Shown here one piece after another: positions 35,802-44,056 of a stretch of 64,000 bases of DNA. Below the pieces are notes generated by a model that saw only the letters and a list, made by a program, of their open reading frames with translations, had not been told where the DNA came from and made no database searches. This DNA comes from Microbispora oryzae (GTDB taxonomy: Bacteria > Actinomycetota > Actinomycetes > Streptosporangiales > Streptosporangiaceae). Within the stretch, counting starts at the first letter, position 1, and each line of letters opens with the position of its first letter. Both the position numbers and the translations under genes were made by a program. The stretch lies in contig NZ_JAFCNB010000012.1 of the NCBI RefSeq assembly GCF_017896165.1, forward strand, positions 62,001 through 126,000, written 5' to 3'.

Positions 35802-36285
35802 CGGCCGTCACGGGCAGCGGCCACGCGATCGCCAGGTCGGGATCGTCGTACCGCACCGAGAGGTCCTCCGCCGGGTCGTGTTCCCTGTCGATGCGGTAGC
35901 AGACGTCGGCCTCCGTCAGGGCCTGATAGCCGTGCAGGAGCCCGGGAGGCACGTACAGGTGGACGAAGCTCTCGTCGTCGAGCACGACCGACATCCGCCG
36001 GCCGTAGGTCGGAGAGCCGGGCCTGGCGTCGACGAGCACGTCGTGGACGGCCCCACGGGCGCACCGGACGAGCTTGGCCTCACCGGCGCCGGAACGGCCG
36101 TGCAGGCCGCGGAGGCCGCCCGCCACGGTGCGCGACTGACTGTCCTGGACGAACGAGGCGGGATCCAGCCCGTGCGAGGCGGCCAGGGCGGCGTCGAACG
36201 TCCGCGTGAAAAGCCCGCGCTCGTCCCGGTGCGGGGTCGGGACGAACAGCAGGACTCCCTCGATCGGACCGCTTTCGACTCTCAT
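35740..36285 (-). CDS. Second RmlC-like NDP-sugar 3,5-epimerase
   Basis: The 181-residue cupin has RDERGLFTRTFD, GGLRGLHGR with the His that acts as base, AKLVRCARGAVHDVLVDARPGSPTYG, and VPPGLLHGYQALTEADVCYR. It therefore looks active. It differs from rmlC at 23367, with no gene-scale similarity beyond the family core, so it may make a different sugar epimer. ATG 36285 is chosen as the family-like start; ATG 36303 is possible. It is the only minus-strand gene in this part and overlaps the polymerase gene by 62 bases. Confidence 0.83.
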   Translation of the reverse strand: MRVESGPIEGVLLFVPTPHRDERGLFTRTFDAALAASHGLDPASFVQDSQSRTVAGGLRGLHGRSGAGEAKLVRCARGAVHDVLVDARPGSPTYGRRMSVVLDDESFVHLYVPPGLLHGYQALTEADVCYRIDREHDPAEDLSVRYDDPDLAIAWPLPVTAVSRRDLQAESWRRLRARLEG

Positions 36286-36377
36286 GCCCGCATCATTGCC
36301 CATACCGATACGCTCAGGAGGCCCTTATATGTAACGGGTCAGCTACCGCGACCGATCTACGGATAGGACAGGGCCGG

Positions 36378-37202
36378 ATGGAAGCGGGGGCATTCTTGGT
36401 CGACCACTCGTCCGGCGCGTCCGGCGCGGCGACTCCGATGGTTCCCCGAACGCGGGTCGGCGCCGTCGAGGTGATGGCGCTCACCGAGACCGGCGTGTGC
36501 GACCACGTCTCGCGGGCGTGGCGGGAGAACAGGGGCGGCTCGATCGTCACCGCCAACGTCGACATCGTTCGCGCGGCCAGCCGCGACCCCGCACTCGCCG
36601 CCCTGGTGGCGGAGGCGGAGCTGGTCGTGGCCGACGGCATGCCCGTCGTGTGGGCGGCCCGGCTGGCGGGACGGCCGGTCCCCGCCCGGGTGACCGGTGC
36701 GTCCCTGCTGTTCAGCCTGAGCGAGCGCGCGGCGCGAGAGGGCCGGTCGGTGTTCCTGCTGGGCGGCGAGCCCGGCGTCCCCGACGCGGCGGGGCGAGCG
36801 CTCGCCGAACGTTACCCGGGCCTGTGTGTCGCGGGCGCGTACGCGCCACCCCTCGGCTTCGACACCGACCCTGGCGGAATGCGGGAGACCGTGGAGAAGG
36901 TGGCCGCCGCCACCCCCGATCTCGTCCTCGTAGGCCTGGGATTCCCCAAGCAGGAGCGCACCATCGCGGCGCTGCGTCCGCACCTGCCCAACGCCTGGTA
37001 CATCGGCTGCGGGGCGGCCATTCCGATGGCCGCGGGGCAGTTCCGCCGGGCCCCGGAGGGCCTGCAGCGGCTCGGTGGCGAATGGGTGTTCCGGCTGCTG
37101 CTGGAGCCGCGCCGCCTCGCCCGCCGCTACCTGCGGGAAGACGCGCCGTTCGCACTCACGCTGCTCGCCGGGGCCCTGCGCGACCGCCTACAGGGCCGCT
37201 GA
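36378..37202 (+). CDS. WecG/TagA/CpsF-family glycosyltransferase
   Basis: The 274-residue protein has the GT26 signature: TANVDIVRAASRDPAL, the VVADGMPVVWAARLAG motif, VFLLGGEPGVPDAAGRAL and VLVGLGFPKQE. GT26 enzymes transfer ManNAc or similar sugars onto undecaprenyl-linked intermediates in teichoic acid and exopolysaccharide synthesis. It lacks transmembrane helices but binds the membrane in known relatives. It sits between the second epimerase (divergent) and the GT fusion gene. Confidence 0.9.
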   Translation: MEAGAFLVDHSSGASGAATPMVPRTRVGAVEVMALTETGVCDHVSRAWRENRGGSIVTANVDIVRAASRDPALAALVAEAELVVADGMPVVWAARLAGRPVPARVTGASLLFSLSERAAREGRSVFLLGGEPGVPDAAGRALAERYPGLCVAGAYAPPLGFDTDPGGMRETVEKVAAATPDLVLVGLGFPKQERTIAALRPHLPNAWYIGCGAAIPMAAGQFRRAPEGLQRLGGEWVFRLLLEPRRLARRYLREDAPFALTLLAGALRDRLQGR

Positions 37203-37226
37203 CCCTCTTCGTGGATAGGTTTCCGC

Positions 37227-39329
37227 ATGTCTGTGCCAGCATGGCCGCCTCTCGCCGTGGTGATCGTCGCGTACGGCAGCGCCGGGGTCATCGAGGAGTG
37301 CCTGCGTTCGCTTGGCCCGGCCCTGACCGGGGCCGGTCCCGCCAGGGTCATCGTGGTGGACAACGACTCCCCGGACGACACCGCCGACCGGGTGCTGGCG
37401 TTCGGCGACGGGGTCGAGCTGATCCGGACGGGGCGCAACGGCGGGTTCGCCGCCGGGGTCAACGTCGGGATCGCCGCGGCCGAGGGCTGTGACGTGCTGG
37501 TGCTGAACGCCGACATCCGGCTGCGGCCGGGTTCGGTCGCCGCGCTGCGCGGGGCCCTCGACGTCCCGGGCACGGGGATCGCCGTGCCCCGGCTCCTGGG
37601 CGCCGACGGGGACACCCAGCCCTCCCTGCGGCGGCGGCCCACGGTGCTGCGCGCGCTCGGGGAGGCGGTCCTCGGCGGCAACCGGGCCGGAACGCGTGCG
37701 TCATTGGGCGAGCTGGTGCTCGATCCCGCCGCCTACGAGTCGCCGGGCGTGGTGGAGTGGGCGACCGGAGCCGCCTGGCTGATCTCGCGTGCCTGCATCG
37801 ACGCCACGGGCGCACTGGACGAGCGGTACTTCCTCTATTCGGAGGAGACCGAGTACATGCTGCGCGCCGGGGAGCGGGGATTCGCCGTCCGGTACGAGCC
37901 CGCGGCGGTCGCCGTCCACCTCGGCGGGGAGCAGGCGACCTCCGTGCCGCTGTGGACGCTCGCGACGGCGAACCGGGTGCGGCTGCACAGACAGCGCCAC
38001 GGCCGGATCCGCGGCGGGACGATGAGGGCCGCCGTCGCGCTCAACGAGGCGATCCGCGCCGTCACCCGGCCCGGCGCGCCGGGCCGCAAGCACCGGGCGG
38101 CGCTGCGGGAGCTGATGACGATGCCACGGTGGCCCGCCACGCCCGGCGGTGCCCAGGAGCGGGCGGACGAGCCGTCCGGCTACGTCTGCTTCTCCGCGCA
38201 GGACTGGTGGTATCACAACAGGGCGCACTCCGACTTCCAGCTCATGCGCCACGTGTCCGCGCGGCGCCGGGTCCTGGTCGTCAACAGCATCGGCATGCGC
38301 ATGCCGACGCCGGGCAAGTCCACGCATACGCTCCGCAGGATCGGCCGCAAACTGGCGAGCGTCGCCAGATTCCTGCGGCGTCCGTCGCCCGAGTTCTACG
38401 TGATGTCCCCGCTGCCGCTGCCGCTGTACGGCTCGCGTCTCGGCCGCTGGGTCAACGCGGCCCTCGTTCGGTCGCAGGTGTGGGCGGTGTGCCGGGTGCT
38501 GGGTCTGCGCGAGCCGATGATCATGGTGACCATCCCCACGGCGTGGGACGTGGTCCGGCCGATGCGCAGACGGGGACTCATCTTCAACCGCTCCGATCGG
38601 CACTCCGCGTTCCCGGAATCCGACCGGGAGGTCATCGAGGCGCTGGAGCGCGACCTGCTGAGAGGCGCCGATCACGTGATTTACGTGAGCAGGGCGCTCA
38701 TGGCGGAGGAGCGGGCGCTGACCGGAGACCGGGCCTACTTCCTCGACCACGGTGTGGACCTGGCGCACTTCCGGCGCCGCCCGCCGGAGCACCACCCCGC
38801 CGACCTGCGCGCGATTCCCGGCCCCCGGGTGGGCTTCTTCGGCGCTCTCGACGACTTCGTCGTGGACTTCGAGCTGCTGGAGCGGATCGCCGTCGAGATG
38901 CCGGACGTCTCCCTGGTGCTGGTGGGGGACGGGAACGGTCCGATGGACCGGCTCACCCGCCACCCCAACGTCCACTGGCTGGGCTTCCGGCCGTACGAGC
39001 AGATACCCGCGTACGGCTCCGGCTTCGACGTGGCGATCATGCCCTGGCTGGACAACAGTTGGATCAGGCACGCCAACCCGATCAAGCTGAAGGAGTACCT
39101 CGCGCTGGGTCTGCCCGTGGTGAGCACCGACTATCTGGAACTGGCCGGCTACGTGGACCGGGTGCGCGTGGCGGCCACACCCGACCTGTTCGTCAAGGCC
39201 GTCCGCGCGTCGCTGTCGGAGGGAGCGCCCGCGTCGCCGGAGACGCTGCGCGACTCGGTCGCCGCCGCGGACTGGTCCGCACGGGCCGCCGAACTCGTGA
39301 CGCTGGCCGAGCGGCGGAGCGCGCGATGA
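37227..39329 (+). CDS. Two-domain glycosyltransferase: GT2 rhamnosyltransferase-like + GT4-like
   Basis: The 700-residue protein combines two glycosyltransferases. Residues about 1-290 are GT2: LAVVIVAYGSAGVIEECLRSLG, VVDNDSPDDTADR, NGGFAAGVNVGI and the WATGAAWLISR and DERYFLYSEETEYMLR motifs of rhamnosyltransferases. Residues about 310-700 are a GT-B enzyme with FNRSDRHSAF, VDLAHF, PGPRVGFFGALDD, DVSLVLVGDGNGP, and PIKLKEYLALGLPVVST near the end. It probably adds two sugars in sequence. The lipoprotein gene follows with an ATGA overlap. Confidence 0.87.
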   Translation: MSVPAWPPLAVVIVAYGSAGVIEECLRSLGPALTGAGPARVIVVDNDSPDDTADRVLAFGDGVELIRTGRNGGFAAGVNVGIAAAEGCDVLVLNADIRLRPGSVAALRGALDVPGTGIAVPRLLGADGDTQPSLRRRPTVLRALGEAVLGGNRAGTRASLGELVLDPAAYESPGVVEWATGAAWLISRACIDATGALDERYFLYSEETEYMLRAGERGFAVRYEPAAVAVHLGGEQATSVPLWTLATANRVRLHRQRHGRIRGGTMRAAVALNEAIRAVTRPGAPGRKHRAALRELMTMPRWPATPGGAQERADEPSGYVCFSAQDWWYHNRAHSDFQLMRHVSARRRVLVVNSIGMRMPTPGKSTHTLRRIGRKLASVARFLRRPSPEFYVMSPLPLPLYGSRLGRWVNAALVRSQVWAVCRVLGLREPMIMVTIPTAWDVVRPMRRRGLIFNRSDRHSAFPESDREVIEALERDLLRGADHVIYVSRALMAEERALTGDRAYFLDHGVDLAHFRRRPPEHHPADLRAIPGPRVGFFGALDDFVVDFELLERIAVEMPDVSLVLVGDGNGPMDRLTRHPNVHWLGFRPYEQIPAYGSGFDVAIMPWLDNSWIRHANPIKLKEYLALGLPVVSTDYLELAGYVDRVRVAATPDLFVKAVRASLSEGAPASPETLRDSVAAADWSARAAELVTLAERRSAR

Positions 39330-40615
39330 GGCGATGGGGGCCGCTCGCGCTCACGGTCGCCGTCGCGGCTCTTACGGCCGCGTGCTCGACGCCGGGCGTC
39401 GAAGGCGCGGCGACGCCGTCGCCCCGGCCGTCGGTGTTGCGGCCGGTGCCGTGGGACGGCGGCCCCGGCTACTACGCGCGCTTCGGCGAGGCCGCACGTG
39501 CCGGGTGGGCCAAGCCTTCCTTCTTCCCTATCGGCATTTGGTACGCGTCCGTACATACGGCTGAGGAGGTGGCTCAGGACAAGGCCGCCGGGATCAACAC
39601 ATACGTCGAACTGACGGATGACAGCGATGTCCGCCTGTTACGCTCCAAGGGCATGTCCGCGCTGACCAGTGGCCCCCTCCCGGGTGCGGGCGCGGAGACC
39701 GTGGGCTGGCTCATCGGCGACGAGGCCGACATGTGGGGCGGGCCGGGTGACGGAGCCTGGACCGGAACGCAGACGTTCGACGGCACGGCATGCACGGACA
39801 AGGACCGGCCGTGCGGTTACACCGCCATGCGGACGCTCGCCGCCGGAGTGCCGAACGACGGTCGTCTCCGCTATGCGAACTACGGCAAGGGCGTCATGTA
39901 CTGGGAGTCCGATGAGCAGGCGGCGAAGTTCGTCAACGGCTTCACCGACATCGTCTCCACTGACCTGTACTGGTACACCAACGTCTACGCCTGCGACGAG
40001 GCACGGCAGTTCATGAACCTGCCGCCCGCCCAGTGCCGGCTCGCGGCCAACTATGGGGCGATCATCGACCGGCAGCGGGCGCTCGACGCCCGCGACGGCC
40101 GTCTGCAACCCGTGTACGCCTTCATCGAGTTGGGCTACCCGGGCAAGAAGGCCACCGGTGTGATCCGGCCGGAGCAGATGAAGGGGGCCGTCATGAGCTC
40201 CCTGATCCACGGCGCCCGGGGCGTCATCTACTTCAACCATTCCTTCGGCGGGTCGTGCCAGTCGATGAACCTGCTGCGCGACCAGTGCGGCGACACCATC
40301 AGGCCGGCGGTGACCGAGATCAACAGGCAGATCGCCGCGCTGGCCCCGGTGCTCAACACGCAGTCCTACGAGTACGACTTCGCACCAGGAGTCGACGCCG
40401 TGCTTAAGCGGTACAAGGGCTCCTACTACTTGTTCGCGATGGTCGCACGGGGCGCGCGGACGGGTGCCCGGCGGTTCGCTCTGCCACCCGCCCTCGCCGG
40501 GGCGAAGAAGGCCGAGGTCCTCTTCGAGGACCGCACCGTCCCCATCGACGCGGGCGGGTTCGGCGACACATTCGAGGCCGAGTACGCGTACCACATCTAC
40601 AAGATCACTCCATGA
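39326..40615 (+). CDS. Secreted lipoprotein, possible glycoside hydrolase, first of a pair
   Basis: The 429-residue protein has a lipobox at Cys20 (LTAAC) and then a TIM-barrel-like region. It shares its whole length with the next protein (GYYARFGEA, NTYVELTDDSD, ETVGWLIGDEADMW, YANYGKGV, LYWYT, YAFIELG, GVIYFNHSFGG, LNTQSY). Glu133 in WLIGDEADM and Glu268 in YAFIELG are spaced like the acid/base and nucleophile of clan GH-A enzymes, an inference only. A TTA codon lies at 39638. It could trim or remodel the exported glycan. Confidence 0.68.
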   Translation: MRRWGPLALTVAVAALTAACSTPGVEGAATPSPRPSVLRPVPWDGGPGYYARFGEAARAGWAKPSFFPIGIWYASVHTAEEVAQDKAAGINTYVELTDDSDVRLLRSKGMSALTSGPLPGAGAETVGWLIGDEADMWGGPGDGAWTGTQTFDGTACTDKDRPCGYTAMRTLAAGVPNDGRLRYANYGKGVMYWESDEQAAKFVNGFTDIVSTDLYWYTNVYACDEARQFMNLPPAQCRLAANYGAIIDRQRALDARDGRLQPVYAFIELGYPGKKATGVIRPEQMKGAVMSSLIHGARGVIYFNHSFGGSCQSMNLLRDQCGDTIRPAVTEINRQIAALAPVLNTQSYEYDFAPGVDAVLKRYKGSYYLFAMVARGARTGARRFALPPALAGAKKAEVLFEDRTVPIDAGGFGDTFEAEYAYHIYKITP

Positions 40616-40645
40616 CGGCACGACGATCCGGCGACAGGAGAGGCA

Positions 40646-41944
40646 TTGGCCGCCAAACAGGGAAGCGGACGCTTGCTCAGGCTGCTGGCGGTTTTCATCG
40701 CGTTGATCCTGGCTGGATGCGTCGCCAGCGCGAGCGCCCCGTGCGTCGCGCAGGACCTCAGCCTGCCGAGGGTGCCCTGGGAAGGGGGCCCGGCCTACTA
40801 TGGGAGGTTCGCCGCCGCGAAGGCGATGGGGTGGGTCAACCCCTCGTTCTTCCCCGTGGGCGTGTGGTACGAGTCGGTGCGCGACGGCAAGGACGTCGCC
40901 CTGGACAAGGGTGCGGGCCTCAACACCTACGTTGAGCTCACCGACGACAGCGACCTGAACCTGATCCGGTCGAACGGCATGTCCGCCCTGGTCGGCAAGC
41001 CGCACCCGGGTATGGGCGCCGAGACGGTCGGCTGGCTCATAGCCGACGAGGCGGACATGTGGGCGGGACCGGGCGACGGCCACTGGAGCGGCGACTATCC
41101 CGGTGAGGGCGCGCCGTGCGTCCCGGAGAAACCGCCCTGCGGCTACACCGCGATGCGGACGCTGAAGGACAGGCTGCCCAAGGGCGGCGACCGGATGTAC
41201 TACGCCAACTATGGCAAGGGCGTGCAGTTCTGGCAGGCGCCTGCGGAGGCCGGCAAGTTCGTCAATCCCTACACCGACGCCACGTCCGCCGACATGTACT
41301 GGTACACGGACCCCGGCATCTGCCAGGAGGCCGGGCTGTTCTTCAAATGGGCGGCCGCGGAGTGCCCGCTCGCCGCCGACTACGGCGCCGTCGTCGACCG
41401 CATGCGCATGCTCGACGCGATGGACGGCCGCAGGCAGCCGCTCTACGCGTTCGTCGAGCTCGGGTGGCCCAGCAAGGAGGGGACGCGGACGATCGACGCC
41501 CCCCAGATGGCCGGGGCGGTGATGAGTTCGCTGATCCACGAGGCGCGCGGCATCGTCTACTTCAATCACAGCTTCGGCGGCCCCTGTCCCTCCTACCACC
41601 TGCTGCGCGAACCCTGCTACGCCGGGATGCGCGCGGCGGTCACCGAGATGAACCGGCGGATCCGGGAGCTGGCGCCGGTGCTGAACACCCAGTCGTACGT
41701 GCACAGGTTCTCCCCGGACCTGGACACGATGCTCAAGTGCTACGGCGGTTCGTGCTACGTCTTCGCCATGGTCAGGCGGGCGGGCCCGCTCGGATCGCAC
41801 ACGCTGACCCTGCCGCCCGAGCTCGCGTCCGCGCGCCGGGTCGAGGTGCTCTTCGAGAACCGGACAATCCCGGTCACCAAGGGCGCCTTCCCCGACTCAT
41901 TCGGCGCGGAGTACGCCTACCACGTCTACAGGGTCACGCCGTGA
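40646..41944 (+). CDS. Secreted lipoprotein, possible glycoside hydrolase, second of a pair
   Basis: The 432-residue protein is a paralogue of the preceding gene over its length. It has a better lipobox (LAGC, Cys25) and the same key residues: Glu135 in WLIADEADMW and Glu271 in YAFVELG. Start TTG 40646 is chosen because AGGAG (40636-40640) precedes it; no ATG or GTG nearby is better placed. Several Cys differ from the first copy (SCYVF, PCY, PCGY). Substrate specificity may differ. The next gene overlaps its stop by GTGA. Confidence 0.68.
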   Translation: MAAKQGSGRLLRLLAVFIALILAGCVASASAPCVAQDLSLPRVPWEGGPAYYGRFAAAKAMGWVNPSFFPVGVWYESVRDGKDVALDKGAGLNTYVELTDDSDLNLIRSNGMSALVGKPHPGMGAETVGWLIADEADMWAGPGDGHWSGDYPGEGAPCVPEKPPCGYTAMRTLKDRLPKGGDRMYYANYGKGVQFWQAPAEAGKFVNPYTDATSADMYWYTDPGICQEAGLFFKWAAAECPLAADYGAVVDRMRMLDAMDGRRQPLYAFVELGWPSKEGTRTIDAPQMAGAVMSSLIHEARGIVYFNHSFGGPCPSYHLLREPCYAGMRAAVTEMNRRIRELAPVLNTQSYVHRFSPDLDTMLKCYGGSCYVFAMVRRAGPLGSHTLTLPPELASARRVEVLFENRTIPVTKGAFPDSFGAEYAYHVYRVTP

Positions 41945-42855
41945 CCGGCGTGTGTGAGGTCGCGCCGGTCGAGGTCGGGCTGGTCGGCGCCGGTCCATGG
42001 GCACGTGAGTTCCACGCTCCGGTCTTCGCGGCAGGGCCGGAAACGCGCCTGACGGGGGTGTGGGCCCGCCGTCCCGAGGCGGCGCGGGCGCTCGCGGACC
42101 GCTTCGGCGCGCGTCCCTTCACCGACTACAACGAGTTGCTGGCCCACTGTGAGGCCGTGGTCTTCGCCGTGCCCCCCGACGTGCAGGCCCCGCTCGCGGC
42201 GGAGGCGGCGCTGGCGGGACGCGCGGTGTTGCTGGAGAAACCCATCGCGCTCACGGTGGAGGAGGCCGAGCGCCTCACGGAGGTGGTGGACGCGACCGGT
42301 GTGGTGAGCCAGCTCGTGCTCACCAACCGGTACCGGCCCGCGGTGCGGGAGTTCCTGGCACGGGCACGGGAGCTCCGGCCGCTCGGTGGTCGCGCCTGCC
42401 AGTTCACCCCCCACTTCCTCGACGGCACCTACGTGAACAGTCCCTGGCGGGGACGCGGCGGCGTGCTCTACAACACCGGCCCGCACGGCCTCGACATGCT
42501 CGACGCGGCGCTCGGGCGGATAGTCGAGGTCCGGGCGGCCGGCGATCCGGCCGGTTTCCTCGCGCTTACCTGCCTGCACGGGGGAGGAGCGGTCAGCCAG
42601 CTCGCCCTTTGCGGCAGGGTGCGCGGCGCCAAGAAAACGGTCTACGAGGTGGTCGGGCCGGAAGGTGGCCTCGTCCTGGACTTCGGCACCCTGCCGGAGG
42701 ACTCGACTTCCACCCGGGCCGCCCTGCGCTCGGAGTTCGCGCTGGCGGTGCGCACGGGACGGCCACACGCCATCGACGTCAACCGGGGCCTGCATCTGCA
42801 ACGGCTGCTGGCCCAGGTGGAAAAGGACGCGGGACGGGACTTCACACCGCCGTAG
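41941..42855 (+). CDS. Gfo/Idh/MocA-family oxidoreductase
   Basis: The 304-residue protein has an N-terminal NAD(P)-binding Rossmann fold (VGLVGAGPWAREFHAPVF), the LLEKPIALTVEEAERL motif with catalytic-type Lys, and a C-terminal alpha/beta domain with NTGPHGLDMLDA. Members oxidise or reduce sugars and sugar nucleotides. GTG 41941 overlaps the preceding lipoprotein stop by four bases. In this locus it likely modifies a sugar, but no particular reaction can be assigned. Confidence 0.84.
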   Translation: MTGVCEVAPVEVGLVGAGPWAREFHAPVFAAGPETRLTGVWARRPEAARALADRFGARPFTDYNELLAHCEAVVFAVPPDVQAPLAAEAALAGRAVLLEKPIALTVEEAERLTEVVDATGVVSQLVLTNRYRPAVREFLARARELRPLGGRACQFTPHFLDGTYVNSPWRGRGGVLYNTGPHGLDMLDAALGRIVEVRAAGDPAGFLALTCLHGGGAVSQLALCGRVRGAKKTVYEVVGPEGGLVLDFGTLPEDSTSTRAALRSEFALAVRTGRPHAIDVNRGLHLQRLLAQVEKDAGRDFTPP

Positions 42856-43963
42856 GGGGACGGTCCTGCCGATCCCGGCCATGTTGCGGGCCATGTTGCC
42901 GGTCACGTCGCCTGCCGCGCAGCCGCAACGCCGGCCGTTCGATCAGCCGCCAGCTGAGCGCCGCCAGCGGCAGGACGATGGCCGTGGTGGCGAGCATGAC
43001 GGCCACGGGCGTGCGCATCCCCGACCGCACGAGTAGCTGCTGAACGGGGAAGGCCAGCAGATAGGTGCCGTAGGAGAGGTCATAGCTCCCCGTCGGTCGG
43101 TGCAGCACGGCCGGCGCCCGGAAGGCCACGGTGAACGTCAGACAGGAGACCGCGCCGATCGCCGCGAGGTTGGCCAGCGGAGTGACCCACAATGCGGCCC
43201 AGGCGGCCGACGCCGCCGCGGTCAGCCACAGGGGCGGCCGCCAGCGGGTCTCCCGGACCAGCATGCCGATCGTGAAGAAGGCGATCGGCCCGGCGGCGTA
43301 GGCGGACAGCAGGAAGGGGACCAGCCCGCCCACGTACCCGGTCAGGTGCACGGCGGTGGCGATCGCAAGCGCGGCGACGATGAGCGCGACGAGTACGGCC
43401 CGTCGTCGCAGCAGCCCCCACCGGCCCAGCAGGGCCACGCCGATGTAACAGAGCACCTCGACGGGGATCGTCCACAGGGAGCCGTTGACGGCCCGGGGAT
43501 AGGGCAGACCCTCGAACAGCCCGGGCAGCTCGTAGCCGACCGGAAACACGGTCAGCCCTCTGATCAGGTAGCTCCAGGTGCCCCACCGGGAGAAGTAGTC
43601 GCCGACCGGGAGAGTGGTCGCGATCGGCCCGAGGATCAGGACCGATGCGACGATCACCACCAGATACGCCGGGTAGATCCGCAACGCCCGCCGCACCGCG
43701 TAGCGGCGTGGGGAGGGGTCGGACAGCCAACTCTCACTGATCAGATAGCCGCTGATGAGGAAGAAGACCCCCACACCGATGCCGCCGACCCCGATGCCGC
43801 TCGCCGGGTAGAGCGGCGAGCCGTGGCCTGACAGCACCCAGCTGTGCTCGACGATGACCGCGAGCGCGCCCAGCAGCCGGAGCAGGTTGAACGCGTTCGC
43901 CCGCGAACGGAGGCGAGGCCGCTCCCCTTCACCGGGCGTCTCGACCTCGACCTCGGCAACCAC
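42842..43963 (-). CDS. Acyltransferase 3 family membrane protein (OafA-like)
   Basis: The 373-residue protein has about 10 membrane helices. It starts with FNLLRLLGALAVIVEHSWVLSGHGSP (the acyltransferase-3 motif with conserved His) and has GVGVFFLISGYLISESWL and NGSLWTIPVEVLCYIGV. It lacks the SGNH domain seen in some OafA proteins. It probably adds acetyl groups to the glycan. GTG 43963 is the start. The gene is convergent with the oxidoreductase and overlaps it by 14 bases, so it is separately transcribed. Confidence 0.84.
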   Translation of the reverse strand: MVAEVEVETPGEGERPRLRSRANAFNLLRLLGALAVIVEHSWVLSGHGSPLYPASGIGVGGIGVGVFFLISGYLISESWLSDPSPRRYAVRRALRIYPAYLVVIVASVLILGPIATTLPVGDYFSRWGTWSYLIRGLTVFPVGYELPGLFEGLPYPRAVNGSLWTIPVEVLCYIGVALLGRWGLLRRRAVLVALIVAALAIATAVHLTGYVGGLVPFLLSAYAAGPIAFFTIGMLVRETRWRPPLWLTAAASAAWAALWVTPLANLAAIGAVSCLTFTVAFRAPAVLHRPTGSYDLSYGTYLLAFPVQQLLVRSGMRTPVAVMLATTAIVLPLAALSWRLIERPALRLRGRRRDRQHGPQHGRDRQDRPPTAV

Positions 43964-44056
43964 AGCAAACCGCCCAACGCGCGCATGATTCTCCGGTCCC
44001 GTTCCCAGGGGATATATCGCGGCGCGTTGGGCGGTGTTACTTGATATGGACTGATA

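Noticed and set aside
17679-43963. Reading the sugar locus as an antibiotic cluster
   Set aside because: Rhamnose, methyltransferase and epimerase genes could decorate a natural product. There is no polyketide, peptide or other core synthase, while a flippase, polymerase, Wzz-like proteins, GT26 and an initiating transferase point to a surface glycan.
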